20,000 nt of DNA from Chromera velia (Eukaryota; Sar; Chromeraceae). This document shows positions 1 through 8,762 of this stretch, piece after piece. The notes beneath the pieces were generated by a model, which saw only the letters and a list, made by a program, of their open reading frames with translations, had not been told where the DNA came from and ran no database searches. Where the stretch lies: assembly GCA_018398765.1 (NCBI GenBank), contig JAHBMJ010001135.1, positions 1-20,000 of the forward strand, read 5' to 3'. The stretch's first letter is position 1. Each line of letters starts with the position of its first letter. Position numbers and translations under genes: made by a program.

Positions 1-192
1 GGTGTAAGCGCTCTCATCGCGCGCGTGCGCGTCGATGACAGACGTACGACAATGGCGCAAAATATAAGAGCAAAAGGTGGCATAGTGTTTGTCTGTGTGC
101 GAGTTAGTGGGTGTTGGCAGGTGTTTGTCTGTAGGTACGTTAAGGTGGTATACGCCCATTTGGTCACAATTCAAGGGCCAGGGCATATATGT

Positions 193-220
193 ATGGCGCG
201 CGCCCTCCCCGCGGGCGCGC
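193..220. repeat. GC-rich inverted repeat upstream of the first gene
   Basis: The sequence GCGCGCCC is followed after a short CCCGC-type loop by its complement GGGCGCGC, an 8-9 bp GC stem. It lies in a stretch that also holds CATGCA motifs near 238 and 285. It could be a promoter element or only GC-rich low complexity. Function is not known. Confidence 0.4.
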
Positions 221-318
221 CGCCCCAGCACGCTACATGCATGGCCGCCGCCACCGATGCGCCACCGCGTGTCCTATCACCGTCATGCATATCACCGCGA
301 GCGCGATGTTTTTCTCTC

Positions 319-327
319 TATATAAAT
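319..327 (+). promoter_or_regulatory. TATA-like box upstream of the first gene
   Basis: TATATAAAT sits about 345 bp before the ATG at 673, preceded by a short pyrimidine run. If used, transcription would start near 350 and give a 5' leader of roughly 320 nt. It is the best core-promoter candidate in 1-672, and no coding exon is evident there. This is inference from sequence resemblance only. Confidence 0.35.
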
Positions 328-672
328 GTAGGAAGACTTAGTTTGTCATTTCCTCTAACCACTAAGGCAGACATAAGACGTCTACAGAGGAAGGAAGGCG
401 TGAGTCTCCGCATCTGTTATGGGGAATTGCTCGAAATGTTTACTGTGAACTTTTGAGCACTTGCTGTTCCGAGACGGCCGTCCGTATCTTCTCATTCCCC
501 GGGGCTCCCGTCGGCCTGGGAGGCTACTGATTGCGCACGTCAATGCCTCAAGCTTGTTCTGCTTGAAGTGGTAGCACCCACACAATGTGTGAAGCCTAGC
601 AGAAGAAGGAACAGCAAGAAATCGCTGGTTGCACTCCTTCTCAGTTGAAGGCGTCTCAGTGTGTCGAGAGAA

Positions 673-2083
673 ATGAGTCGAAGTACCAGTCGGGGAGCTG
701 TAGCTCTCTTCTTCTCCTGGTGTCTTCTCTCCGTGTGTAAGGGGAAGAAACTCGGACCCGAAGGCAATCCTGTGGTTGTTCCTGCAGGTCTGTCGCCTTT
801 CTCCTGTCACTATTCCTTTGATCGATTTTGTCCTGAAACAGCATTCATGCACCCTCCTGTCTGCTGTTGTTATGCATATACTGCAATTCCCTTTTAGCAT
901 TTCCGGGTATTCCTCTGCTTCAGTCCGGAAAGTCTACAGCACCATCCGTGCCGAAATTCCAATTTTCCTTTCCTTCATTGCAGACGGAGAGGGAGAGGAG
1001 ACCATCCTCGCCAGACTGACGAAAGCGTCCGGAGCCATCGTAGGTCGTTCTTTCTCCTTTCTGGAAGCGCGGCAGCGTTCTCACCCTGTAGAGCCAGAGG
1101 GACATGGAGAGACGGATCACTCGCACGGAGAGAAAGATGAGGGGCACGAAGCCCAAAAGGAGGAGCTGGCACCCAAACTGAGGTGGTTCTGGGCTGGCGT
1201 AGAGGGATCCGACTGTGCGTACGAGTGCTTGCTGCAGGGTTTAGAGTGCACGTCTTCTTCAGAGACGGCCATATCGGGCGTGGACCTGGACTACCAATTA
1301 GAGGAAGGTCACTCCCTTATCAAAGGGGAGGGGTCTGCGTTTCGTTGTAAGACGTGGAATGACCTTTTTGACGAATTGTTCTTTCCGGGGCAGGACACCA
1401 GTGGGGTGTGTTACCTCTCCCGCACCCAGAGTTCGTGCTTTGCCACAGACCCCTCGACCCGTCGTCTCTGTGCATGTGCCGAGAAGGGATCTGAGAAGAA
1501 AGACGAGAAGGGGAAGGAGCACGGAGACAGTGGGGGGGAGGAACACAAGCACGAAGAAAAGGAAGAGGAGCATGAGGAGAAAACTGAAAAAAAGGACGGA
1601 GAGCACAAGGAAGAGAAGGATGACGCACACGATCCTCACAGTCATCTAGAGAAAATTGATTCAAAAGAAGAAAAGGAAAAAGCAAACAAAAAGGAGGAGC
1701 CTCTCCCTGTCCCCCACCTCATTCACCTTCTTGAAAAGGAAAGGAAGAGTAAACTGTCTGACGACTCTTCCACTGGCAGTCACCCTGCACCCTCCTCACA
1801 CGAAGAGGAAAAACAAAAGGCATCAGAGGACCAGCCGAAGCCCGAAGGAGACCATGGAAGTCAGTTGCCTGCCTGTCTCTCCGCCTTCTCTTTCTTACAC
1901 GCCATCCTTTTTTCTCCCCTGTCTTTTTCTCCGTCTCTCTTTTCGCTGTCTCTGCGTACGTATTCGTGTGTCTGCGATCTCTGACTTTCAATAACGCACC
2001 GCCGTTCTTGTTGCCTTCACCCTTGCCACCCCCCCTGCCTGCGGAGTAGACCCACCAATACATACACATGGAGAGAGTAGGGC

Positions 2084-2125
<42 letters not shown>

Positions 2126-3698
2126 GCAGAGAGAGTACCGCAGAGAAACGTGCAGACTTTCACGCAGGAGTCGGATTTCTTCTATTTTGCGAGTGCTGTC
2201 CATTCGTTGACCTCCACCTGATTGTTTGTTCATCTTTGTGGCCGATTGCAGAGTTCACTTTCTGGTCGACGTTCGGACAGACCTGCACGAATCTTTGTGA
2301 GGCTCTAGGAGGCTCCTGTTTAGAGGGGGAGCTCAGCAAGGCGACGACAGAGAGTGAGTTTGCTGAGGCCAATTCGTGGCCTGTGCTCAGATCTCCTCCA
2401 GTTGAGTGTGAGACCTTCCGGGGACTCAGCAGGTCGGTTGACAGACAAGGAGGGTTCCATGCATGCAGGGAGGGAGGGAAGAGAAGGCGAAATTTGAGTC
2501 TCTTGCGTGGAGTCTGCCTGACGGATTTGCTCTTCTTTTTCTCGGTGCGTGTGCTTGTGCGTGTGCGTGTGCGTAGTAAGAAGTTCAAAATGGATTTGAA
2601 TGACATGAGCGTAAACATTTTTGGTTGATTCCTGCTTTCGTCGGTCTGCCCGTCCGTCTTTCTGTCTGTCACTTGTCTGGTCTGTCTCTCTGTGCAGTCC
2701 GGCAGTCCCGACTTTTGAACACGGGCAATGCACGATGTCTGAGGGTATAGGCGAAGGCCTCGAGAGTTCGGCGTGTGACGCGAAGTTCGATTTCGGGAAG
2801 AGACTCTGTGCGTGCGAGGGGCCCTTTCCCAAGCCGCACTGGTTTTGGGCTCTCAACAGTGGCTCGTCGTGTGCGTATGAGTGTCTGCGTGTGGGCAAAA
2901 AGTGCGGGAAGGTGAGCGAGCTGGCGATGCAGAGGCCGTCCAGAGCCCTCTCCGGGTTTGAGGGCGATCTGATGCATAGAGCAGAGTCGGGGGGAGAGGC
3001 CTCAAGCACGACCCCGATGCCGAATGCGTCTGGAGAGATCACGGAGGAACAGGCAGAGACGGTGCTGTCCCTTGCGGCCGACTTTGCGAAACTGAACACA
3101 GAAGTCGCGTCAGTCTCCCTGTTTCTTTTCTTTTCGTTTTACGAGCAGGACTTTTTTCTGGTGTCGTCGTCTCTTTTTGTCTATTCATTTGGGTGAGCCC
3201 TTTTCTCTCTCTCCTTCTCGACAAGCAGCCTGAGACGGATCTGACTTTGTGCCATTGAAATACGACAAATTGGTGACGTGCTGTCCATTCCAGTAGGTTT
3301 TCTTGAGATAAATGCTGTCTGCATCCAAACGGATGGTCACACTTTACTCTCATCGTGTTGATTTATGCAAATTTTGTTTCTTGATTACCATGCAAGGCAG
3401 GTCCAAGTTCGTGATCGACGACTGCTCGGACTTCAGGCGCGTGGAGATTCAAGAGAGCAGCATGACAAAAAAGTACGAATCGGAAGGGTTTGGAGGGACA
3501 GAGGGGGAAGATGAGACTGCGGTGGAGGTCGAAGAAGAAGAGATGGTAGAACAGGAGAAGGAGGAAAGGGAGGGGTTCATCGGGAAGGTTTCTCCCGGGA
3601 TGGATCCAGAGGGGATCTGCTGGTTTGGGGGGGGGGCAGAGGCCCACACCTGCTTTGCAACCCAGCCTGGTCTTACGCGTTTGTGCTTCTGCGAGTGA
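673..3698 (+). CDS. Secreted protein with three eight-cysteine domains (five exons)
   Basis: Exons are 673-787, 984-1859, 2252-2432, 2698-3108 and 3401-3698; the phases 1, 1, 2, 2 agree at every junction, giving 626 residues. The N-terminus (MSRSTSRGAVALFFSWCLLS) looks like a signal peptide. Three copies of one domain follow, each opening at a Trp and carrying eight cysteines: 116,120,127,160,181,190,201,203; 342,346,353,383,402,417,428,430; 449,453,460,536,601,612,623,625. C-x3-C-x6-C and the closing C-x10-C-x-C, with RLC before the last pair, are exact in all three. Residues about 204-320 are a His/Glu/Lys-rich linker that could bind metal. Copy 3 carries a long acidic insertion. The pattern recalls small Cys domains with a W..C-x3-C-x6-C core seen in algal secreted proteins and at the end of MGAT5 glycosyltransferases; that link is from memory and uncertain. 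Role unknown, probably extracellular. The stop overlaps a good splice donor (GA|GTGAGT at 3695), so a further exon is possible. Confidence 0.85.
2088..2132 (+). repeat. (GA)n microsatellite in intron 2 of the first gene
   Basis: A nearly pure purine dinucleotide run, broken by single A and GC interruptions. It lies inside the intron 1860-2251, so it is not coding. Confidence 0.85.
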
Positions 3699-4647
3699 GT
3701 GAGCGTGTTGGACCCTGGTTGGGTGCAGGCAGAGAGAATTAAGGGACGAGCTAGGGGGTCTTGGCTGTGGACGGCTTTTTGGGAGGTGCATGGAAGGCGA
3801 GGGAAGCAAGATGCAGAGAAGGCGTAAAGGGTGATAAATTGACTGTTGGATAGAGGAACTCTCGAGTGTCTTTTGCATTCTCCCTGTTTGCTTCCCTATG
3901 ATTGCTCCTTTACAATGCACAAATCGAGACGTAGACAGTGGAGAGGAGTCGAAGAGCTTTCCCTGATCCAGTTGGGAGTTACCCCTCGCTTGTCCCTTCC
4001 GTTTGACGGAGAGCCGTGTCAGTATATTCCTTCATGAACTCATAAAATCTTCCTGCTAGTCTAGCTGCTAGTGGATCTTCGATCATGCCAAATGTCAATT
4101 AAATAATGTAAGGCTCATTCAATTTTTTTTTTATGAGTCTTATGTGAGTCTAATTCCGCGTTAGTCTAGGCGCTACTACTAGTCACACCTGAGTTCCCAG
4201 AACTTCCCACTTATCTAGCCTTTTTATATGAAATTGTACTTGAGTTAACCTGAGTCTACCTGCATGAGTCACCCAAACATGTTAATAAGTTAGCTATACT
4301 AATCTATACTACTGTTATAATCAGTTAGCTAGTTAATGAGCTAGTTAATGAGTTAGTTACGTAGAGAGCTAGGTAAAAACTACTAGAGAGTTGTATTATT
4401 AATGCATGTACGATAGAAAATTAGTAGAACTTGAAATTAGCCTAGAATGTATGTGTGCAGTGTGCTAATCCGAATTACGCTTCGTACGATATAATGTATA
4501 CTGCTCAAATGTACTCAATAGACGTAATATTCTATATACATCGAGATCTAGCTAATATTGCCTAATACCGAGAAATATGACTGACAATACATCGAAAACC
4601 TACTTAAAATTATATATGTGATCGAATACGAATCATATATATACTAC
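3699..4647. other. Downstream spacer grading into AT-rich DNA
   Basis: I see no supported gene here. Base composition changes near 4040 from GC-balanced to strongly AT-rich. The stretch 4040-4460 is full of short TAG/CTAG/GAGTC-type words and small palindromes, for example repeats of AGCTAGTTAATGAG near 4325-4350. A terminal exon of the preceding gene could lie in 3720-4030, but no phase-supported one stands out. Confidence 0.5.
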
Positions 4648-5033
4648 CCTAGGCGATAAAATTATTGAATAAAACTTTTGAGTTTGGCAAAATTTCATTT
4701 TTGGGGATGACATTGGATCAAGCTCCCTTCTTTGAAAGTTTTAGAGCCAGTGTAGTTGCTAGTATGATACTAGGGCTGTATTGGCTCATCTTTGCCTATA
4801 TAACTACTATTGAAACCAATATACCCAATTTGAGACCCCTAGGGTCGTTCGCGATGTATAAAAAACATATTTTCACAAGATTAATAGCAAATAGATATAG
4901 AATAGCCTTAACACAATAACAAAATAAAACCATTTTAAGAACAATTTAATTAAAAGTATTGTTTCCTTCTTTACTCTATCTCTTTGATTTTTTTTTATTA
5001 CTTGAAGTTTATTCAATAATTTTGTCGTCTAGG
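4648..5033 (+). mobile_element. TIR element, copy 1 (386 bp, MITE-like)
   Basis: The left end starts CCTAGGCGATAAAATTATTG and the right end is its near-complement, read from the right as CCTAGACGACAAAATTATTG. The inverted repeats are about 26 bp with two mismatches and share the 16-nt core AAAATTATTGAATAAA. A second copy in the same orientation lies at 6019-6404 at about 97% identity. There is no transposase, so this is either a non-autonomous element or a terminal block of a larger element. Target-site duplications are not evident: the left flank is ACTAC and the right flank GTGTG. It matches no transposon family I can name. Confidence 0.75.
4707..4919 (+). CDS. Small hydrophobic ORF inside TIR element copy 1
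   Basis: The ORF starts at an ATG and encodes 70 residues, MTLDQAPFFESFRASVVASM onward. A hydrophobic stretch near residues 13-36 (including ASMILGLYWLIFAYI) could span a membrane, and a basic tail ends in IALTQ. The same frame stays open in copy 2, although the ATG there is ACG. The six differences in the frame are three silent and three amino-acid changes (Met/Thr at the start, Ala/Thr, Arg/Lys). I recognise no family. It may be a real small protein, a fragment of a larger ancestral gene, or a chance ORF. Confidence 0.25.
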   Translation: MTLDQAPFFESFRASVVASMILGLYWLIFAYITTIETNIPNLRPLGSFAMYKKHIFTRLIANRYRIALTQ

Positions 5034-6018
5034 GTGTGAAGGCAAAAATTGATATTTCTTATGTTTTAATTTTTCACTTTGTTTTCACAGTCAATTTGAA
5101 CAGTACAATAACACTGAGAAAGTTATTTTTCTGTCATGTAATACATCTTGTATTACGTTTTCTCTACTGTTAAAACAATCTTTTGTTCTCTTTATTTTAC
5201 AGATGTAATGCAACACTTAAGGTGCAATACAGTGTTTATGCAGAGAAAGCGACGAATTCACAAATATAATAACAAAAAACCCCAAGAAGAATAAAAGTAA
5301 TAGAATACAATAAAACATTACAACATTATGTTTTCTTTTAAAGCAAAACTATATTAAAAAACAAAAGATGTGTAGTACTTTTATAGAATAATTGTGATTG
5401 TGTTTTCTATGGTGTAAACGATTTTTTTTAAAAACGATACATTTTTTACATAACGAAAGTTTTAAAATTTTTATTCACTCTTAACTAATTATAAAGCAAA
5501 TTATAAAAAACACCATAAGTCTTCAGACTGTCTTCTTGATAATAATTAGCTTAACTGTTCTTGTTCTACAGTCAGCTAAAGGTAGATGATGCACAAAGAT
5601 TTTTGTTCAGATTTCTTATTATCGCTCACATTTTTTATGTATGATATAATTTTTTTCTCTACCTATACCAGCAAGCAACATATATACAAATAAACACGCA
5701 AAAAGAAAGTTGTTTTTGTTTACAATTTTGTAGCTAAACAAATGTACCCTCACAGTGTTGGAAGTTTATTCAAAAAAGTAAAACAAACATAGGAAAAAAA
5801 TTTAAAAAAATTCGGTATCGGAAATGTAACTTAATGACCTCACGTAACGAGTCACGTTCTAGGTCACGTTATAATTTGTTTCTCACTCAATATCGTTGTT
5901 AAGAAGCAAAGGCAAGGTATATAATCCTGTAGTTTAACAACAAAGTTAAATAAAAATTATAAGCTTTAAATGCTTTAAGACTTGTCCATTTAATCTGTAA
6001 ATGTTGATCGTTGCACAC
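5034..6018. other. AT-rich segment between the two TIR element copies
   Basis: 985 bp of very AT-rich DNA with many A and T runs and no convincing gene. The longest reading frame, about 61 codons on the minus strand near 5899-6084, overlaps the second copy and looks random. The segment starts GTGTG and ends CACAC, so its ends are complementary just inside the flanking repeats and extend the local inverted symmetry to about 10 bp (CTAGGGTGTG and its complement). It may be the interior of a composite element. Confidence 0.5.
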
Positions 6019-6404
6019 CCTAGGCGATAAAATTATTAAATAAAATTTTTGAGTTTGGCGAAATTTCATTTTTGGGGACGACATTGGATCAAGCTCCCTT
6101 CTTTGAAAGTTTTAGAGCCAGTGTAGTTGCTAGTATGATACTAGGGCTGTATTGGCTTATCTTTACCTATATAACTACTATTGAAACCAACATACCCAAT
6201 TTGAGACCCCTAGGGTCGTTCGCGATGTATAAAAAACATATTTTCACAAGATTGATAGCAAATAAATATAGAATAGCCTTAACACAATAACAAAATAAAA
6301 CCATTTTAAGAACAATTTAATTAAAAGTATTGTTTCCTTCTTTACTCTATCTCTTTGATTTTTTTTTATCACTTGAAGTTTATTCAATAATTTTGTCGTC
6401 TAGG
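6019..6404 (+). mobile_element. TIR element, copy 2 (386 bp, MITE-like)
   Basis: Same length and orientation as the copy at 4648-5033, with the same CCTAGG start and TCTAGG end. I count ten substitutions and no indels between the copies, and every one is a transition. The internal small reading frame (6078-6290) is open but lacks the ATG of copy 1. The left flank is CACAC and the right flank ATAGT, so no simple target duplication is visible for this copy alone. Confidence 0.75.
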
Positions 6405-7109
6405 ATAGTACGTAGTATACCTAGAGTAGTACTAACAAATCATGTAATATACAAGAAACAGATTTAGTCTGATAATACTCTGATTTACATCATTAATTGT
6501 GTACATAGTCCTAGACATAGTCTAGTACATAATGTTGCGGCAGTGCAAGACCTGGTAGAAGAACAGATGCTCGGACCTTCTTTTGGCCCGACTGTCATCT
6601 GAAGCCAGAAACCAGATCGTTTCAATAAGCTGCCGGGATGCCCTCTGCGCAATCATGATTTCCTGCATCATTACGGTCTACTGTCGCAATGAGTCGGTGC
6701 GTTACCTATGTGATTATAGCCACATCGCTGCCACGAATACAGGCAAAGCGTGCGCGGCACACCGACTTTCTCTTCCCTTTCCGATTCTCCACCCAACCTT
6801 CGACCGCACTGCCTTTGCTGACTTGCTTACTTCTCCATTCAACCCTTTTTTCAATGTGTGTCAACAAAGTTGACCGCTCTGCTGTTGCCAGTTGATGCAA
6901 TGAAGAAATCAGTAAAGTCTGACCTTCGACAAATGAACAAACGACAAACGAACATACGACTCTCCGCCCTTTCTCATTGGTTCACTCTGTCATCTGATGA
7001 AGCATCCAAAATACATAGAACAGAAGATCGAATCGACAAGCCTTTCGCTAGAGACCCAAGAAAGACGATGCAGCGGCAAGACGCCTTCTTTGGTTCTATC
7101 ATTTCATAG
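6405..7109. other. Spacer without a recognised gene
   Basis: 6405-6540 is AT-rich with a GTAC/GTAGTATA palindromic stretch. From 6540 composition returns to that of the gene-bearing parts. Reading frames of 60-96 codons occur on both strands but overlap each other, show no motif, and lack neighbours that would join them into an exon model. I see no RNA gene. Confidence 0.5.
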
Positions 7110-7205
7110 CGAGATCGAGTATTTCTTTCATCCATTTGTCAATTCATTCATTCATCGATTGATTCTTTCTTCCGTTCTTCCATCCTTTCTCTCTCTTTCT
7201 CCCTC

Positions 7206-7236
<31 letters not shown>

Positions 7237-7620
7237 GTGTCCCTTTATTTCCGTCTCGTTCTGTTTTTTTGTCTGTCTGTGTGCCTGTCTTTCTTTCCGT
7301 CTGTCTGTTTTCTTTCTTTCTTGCATTCTTTCTGCTGTCGGTCTGTCTGCGTTCTTTTCTTTCTCTCTGTCTCTCTATCTCTTGTACCTCTTCTCTATTC
7401 CTACCTATCCATTTCTCTTTCTGTCTTTCCTTCCCTCTCCCTTTGTTGCTTCTCTTCGATCCTCTTTTTGTTTCTTGTCTCACTGTCGACCAATCCGAGC
7501 GGACGGAAAAGAGAAGCAGAGACCGAAAGAGAATGAAAAGAGAGACAGAAAAGAAACATCCGAGTCCTCTCTCCTCCTCTCTTCCCTTCCCTTCCCTTCT
7601 TGCTCCCTGCTCTCTTTACC
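7110..7620. repeat. Long pyrimidine tract with (CTTT)n, an internal purine block and a second pyrimidine tract
   Basis: About 370 nt from 7110 to 7480 on the plus strand is mostly C and T, including a pure CTTT array at about 7206-7236. A purine-rich block follows at about 7499-7558 (GAAAAGAGAAGCAGAGACC-like), then another pyrimidine run (CTTCC units) to 7620. It lies just downstream of the minus-strand gene at 7776-8762, so part may be that gene's purine-rich 3' UTR. Long frames here (Ser/Phe/Leu-rich or Lys/Glu/Arg-rich) are products of low complexity. Confidence 0.8.
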
Positions 7621-7775
7621 TTCGCCGTTTGCGTGTGCCTGCTCGTTTGGTCTCACCGACTTTCTCTCTCAAGGAGGGGAAGTGAACGAAAACGAGGCGA
7701 AAGGATGGAAAAGGAAAGGACTGGCTTGGGAGAAAAACGCAGGAAGGTATCTTCCGCTCCTTCCCCCCCTCTCTC

Positions 7776-8762
7776 TCACTGTGCTCCACTCAATCCCGTC
7801 TCTTTCTCCTGCAGCCGACGGTCGTCGTCAAATCTTCTCCCATATCCACCACCCCATCCCCGACCGTATCCGTATCCACCTCCGTACCCCGGCCGGTACC
7901 CGTACCCGTATCCCCCCCCAGGGCCGTAACCTCCAAACCGCCGTCCGTAGCCATAGCCAGGGCGGGGACCCGGTCCGAAGCCGATAGAGATCCCGAAAAG
8001 GTCTCTGTTTTCAGCAGACTGAGCCTGCACGTAGGTTTGGGTTGGCTCTTGTTGCGTCTCGCTGGCTGATTCCTCGGTCGCCCCTTCGTTTTGATTGGGG
8101 AGAAGACGTCTGTTCGACAGGAGGGGGGGGGCATTCTTTGTCTTCTCAGCGTGGGTTTCGATATGCAACAATCCTGGAGGGGTCAGCACGTGCTGATCGT
8201 CCTCAAGTTTTGTTTCTTTGTCATCGAATGGGGGCGGAGACGGCCAGGAAAAGGATCCATCCGGAAAGAAGGGGGAGACAGTCCCATTCCAATAAAAGGG
8301 AGGCGGGGGTGGCCACGTTACGTTCCATTCAAAGGGGGGCGGGGACGGCCAGGTTCCGTTCCATTCGGGGGGGGGAGATGGCCATGTCACACTCCATTCA
8401 AATGGGGGCGGGGACGGCCACGTCACGTTCCAGTCGAAAGGGGGGGGAGATGGCCAGGATACGTTCCATTCAAAGGGGGGAGGAGACGGCCAGGTTCCGT
8501 TCCATTCGGGGGGGGGATTCGGCCACGTCCCATTCCAGGAGAAGCGGCGCGGGAATGGCCAGAGAGCACGTCCCACTGGGGAAGGCGGGGGATGGGAAAA
8601 TCCAGTCTCGGGAGGGGAAATTTCTTTTGCACTGACTGCATTGTCTCTTACACTGTCTTCCCTGAAGAGCACAGTCCCATCCCCTTCTCCGAAGCGAAGT
8701 TCCTCTTGCCCACAGCAACAAAGGCCAAAGAAGGCCGTCAGACACACGGCAATGGATCGCAT
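7776..8762 (-). CDS. Secreted Trp/Pro-repeat N-glycoprotein with Gly/Tyr-rich tail (putative wall protein)
   Basis: I chose the inner ATG at 8762 because it puts a signal peptide (MRSIAVCLTAFFGLCCCGQE) at the front of a 328-residue product; an upstream in-frame ATG at 8834 would add 24 residues and bury it. Residues 75-180 hold about nine tandem units of 11-12 residues with consensus WNGTWPSPPPFE. Seven carry an N-x-S/T sequon (Asn 77, 88, 100, 112, 135, 147, 159); in one unit Asn has become Ser (124). The Pro triplets resemble hydroxyproline-rich wall proteins. An acidic/Gln linker leads to residues 261-311, rich in Gly, Tyr and Arg (GYGYG, GGYGPGGGYGYGY), like structural proteins cross-linked through tyrosine. 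A cell-wall or cyst-wall role is inferred. The repeat keeps frames open on the plus strand too, but only this strand combines signal peptide, sequons and a compositionally coherent tail. It appears intronless; a 3' exon is not excluded. Confidence 0.75.
   Translation of the reverse strand: MRSIAVCLTAFFGLCCCGQEELRFGEGDGTVLFREDSVRDNAVSAKEISPPETGFSHPPPSPVGRALWPFPRRFSWNGTWPNPPPEWNGTWPSPPPFEWNVSWPSPPPFDWNVTWPSPPPFEWSVTWPSPPPEWNGTWPSPPPFEWNVTWPPPPPFYWNGTVSPFFPDGSFSWPSPPPFDDKETKLEDDQHVLTPPGLLHIETHAEKTKNAPPLLSNRRLLPNQNEGATEESASETQQEPTQTYVQAQSAENRDLFGISIGFGPGPRPGYGYGRRFGGYGPGGGYGYGYRPGYGGGYGYGRGWGGGYGRRFDDDRRLQEKETGLSGAQ
8223..8540 (-). repeat. Tandem 33/36-bp coding repeat (minisatellite)
   Basis: The minus-strand units encode WN(G/V)(T/S)WPSPPP followed by E, FE or FD. 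Lengths alternate between 33 and 36 bp according to whether Phe is present before the acidic residue. Units are similar but not identical, and the rightmost plus-strand units are the most diverged. Copy number may vary between strains. Confidence 0.85.

Noticed and set aside
25-456. 143-codon frame at the left edge
   Set aside because: It is Arg/Cys/Ala-rich with no domain, crosses the TATA-like box and the GC-rich inverted repeat, and has no splice partner.
4648-6404. LTR retrotransposon made of two LTRs flanking a 985-bp body
   Set aside because: The blocks are direct repeats, but they do not begin TG and end CA, each has its own inverted ends, and the interior has no primer-binding site or coding sequence that I can see.
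7140-7536. Long Ser/Phe/Leu-rich and Lys/Glu/Arg-rich reading frames on both strands
   Set aside because: They translate a pyrimidine-rich simple repeat; both strands are open at once and neither has a domain, signal or splice support.
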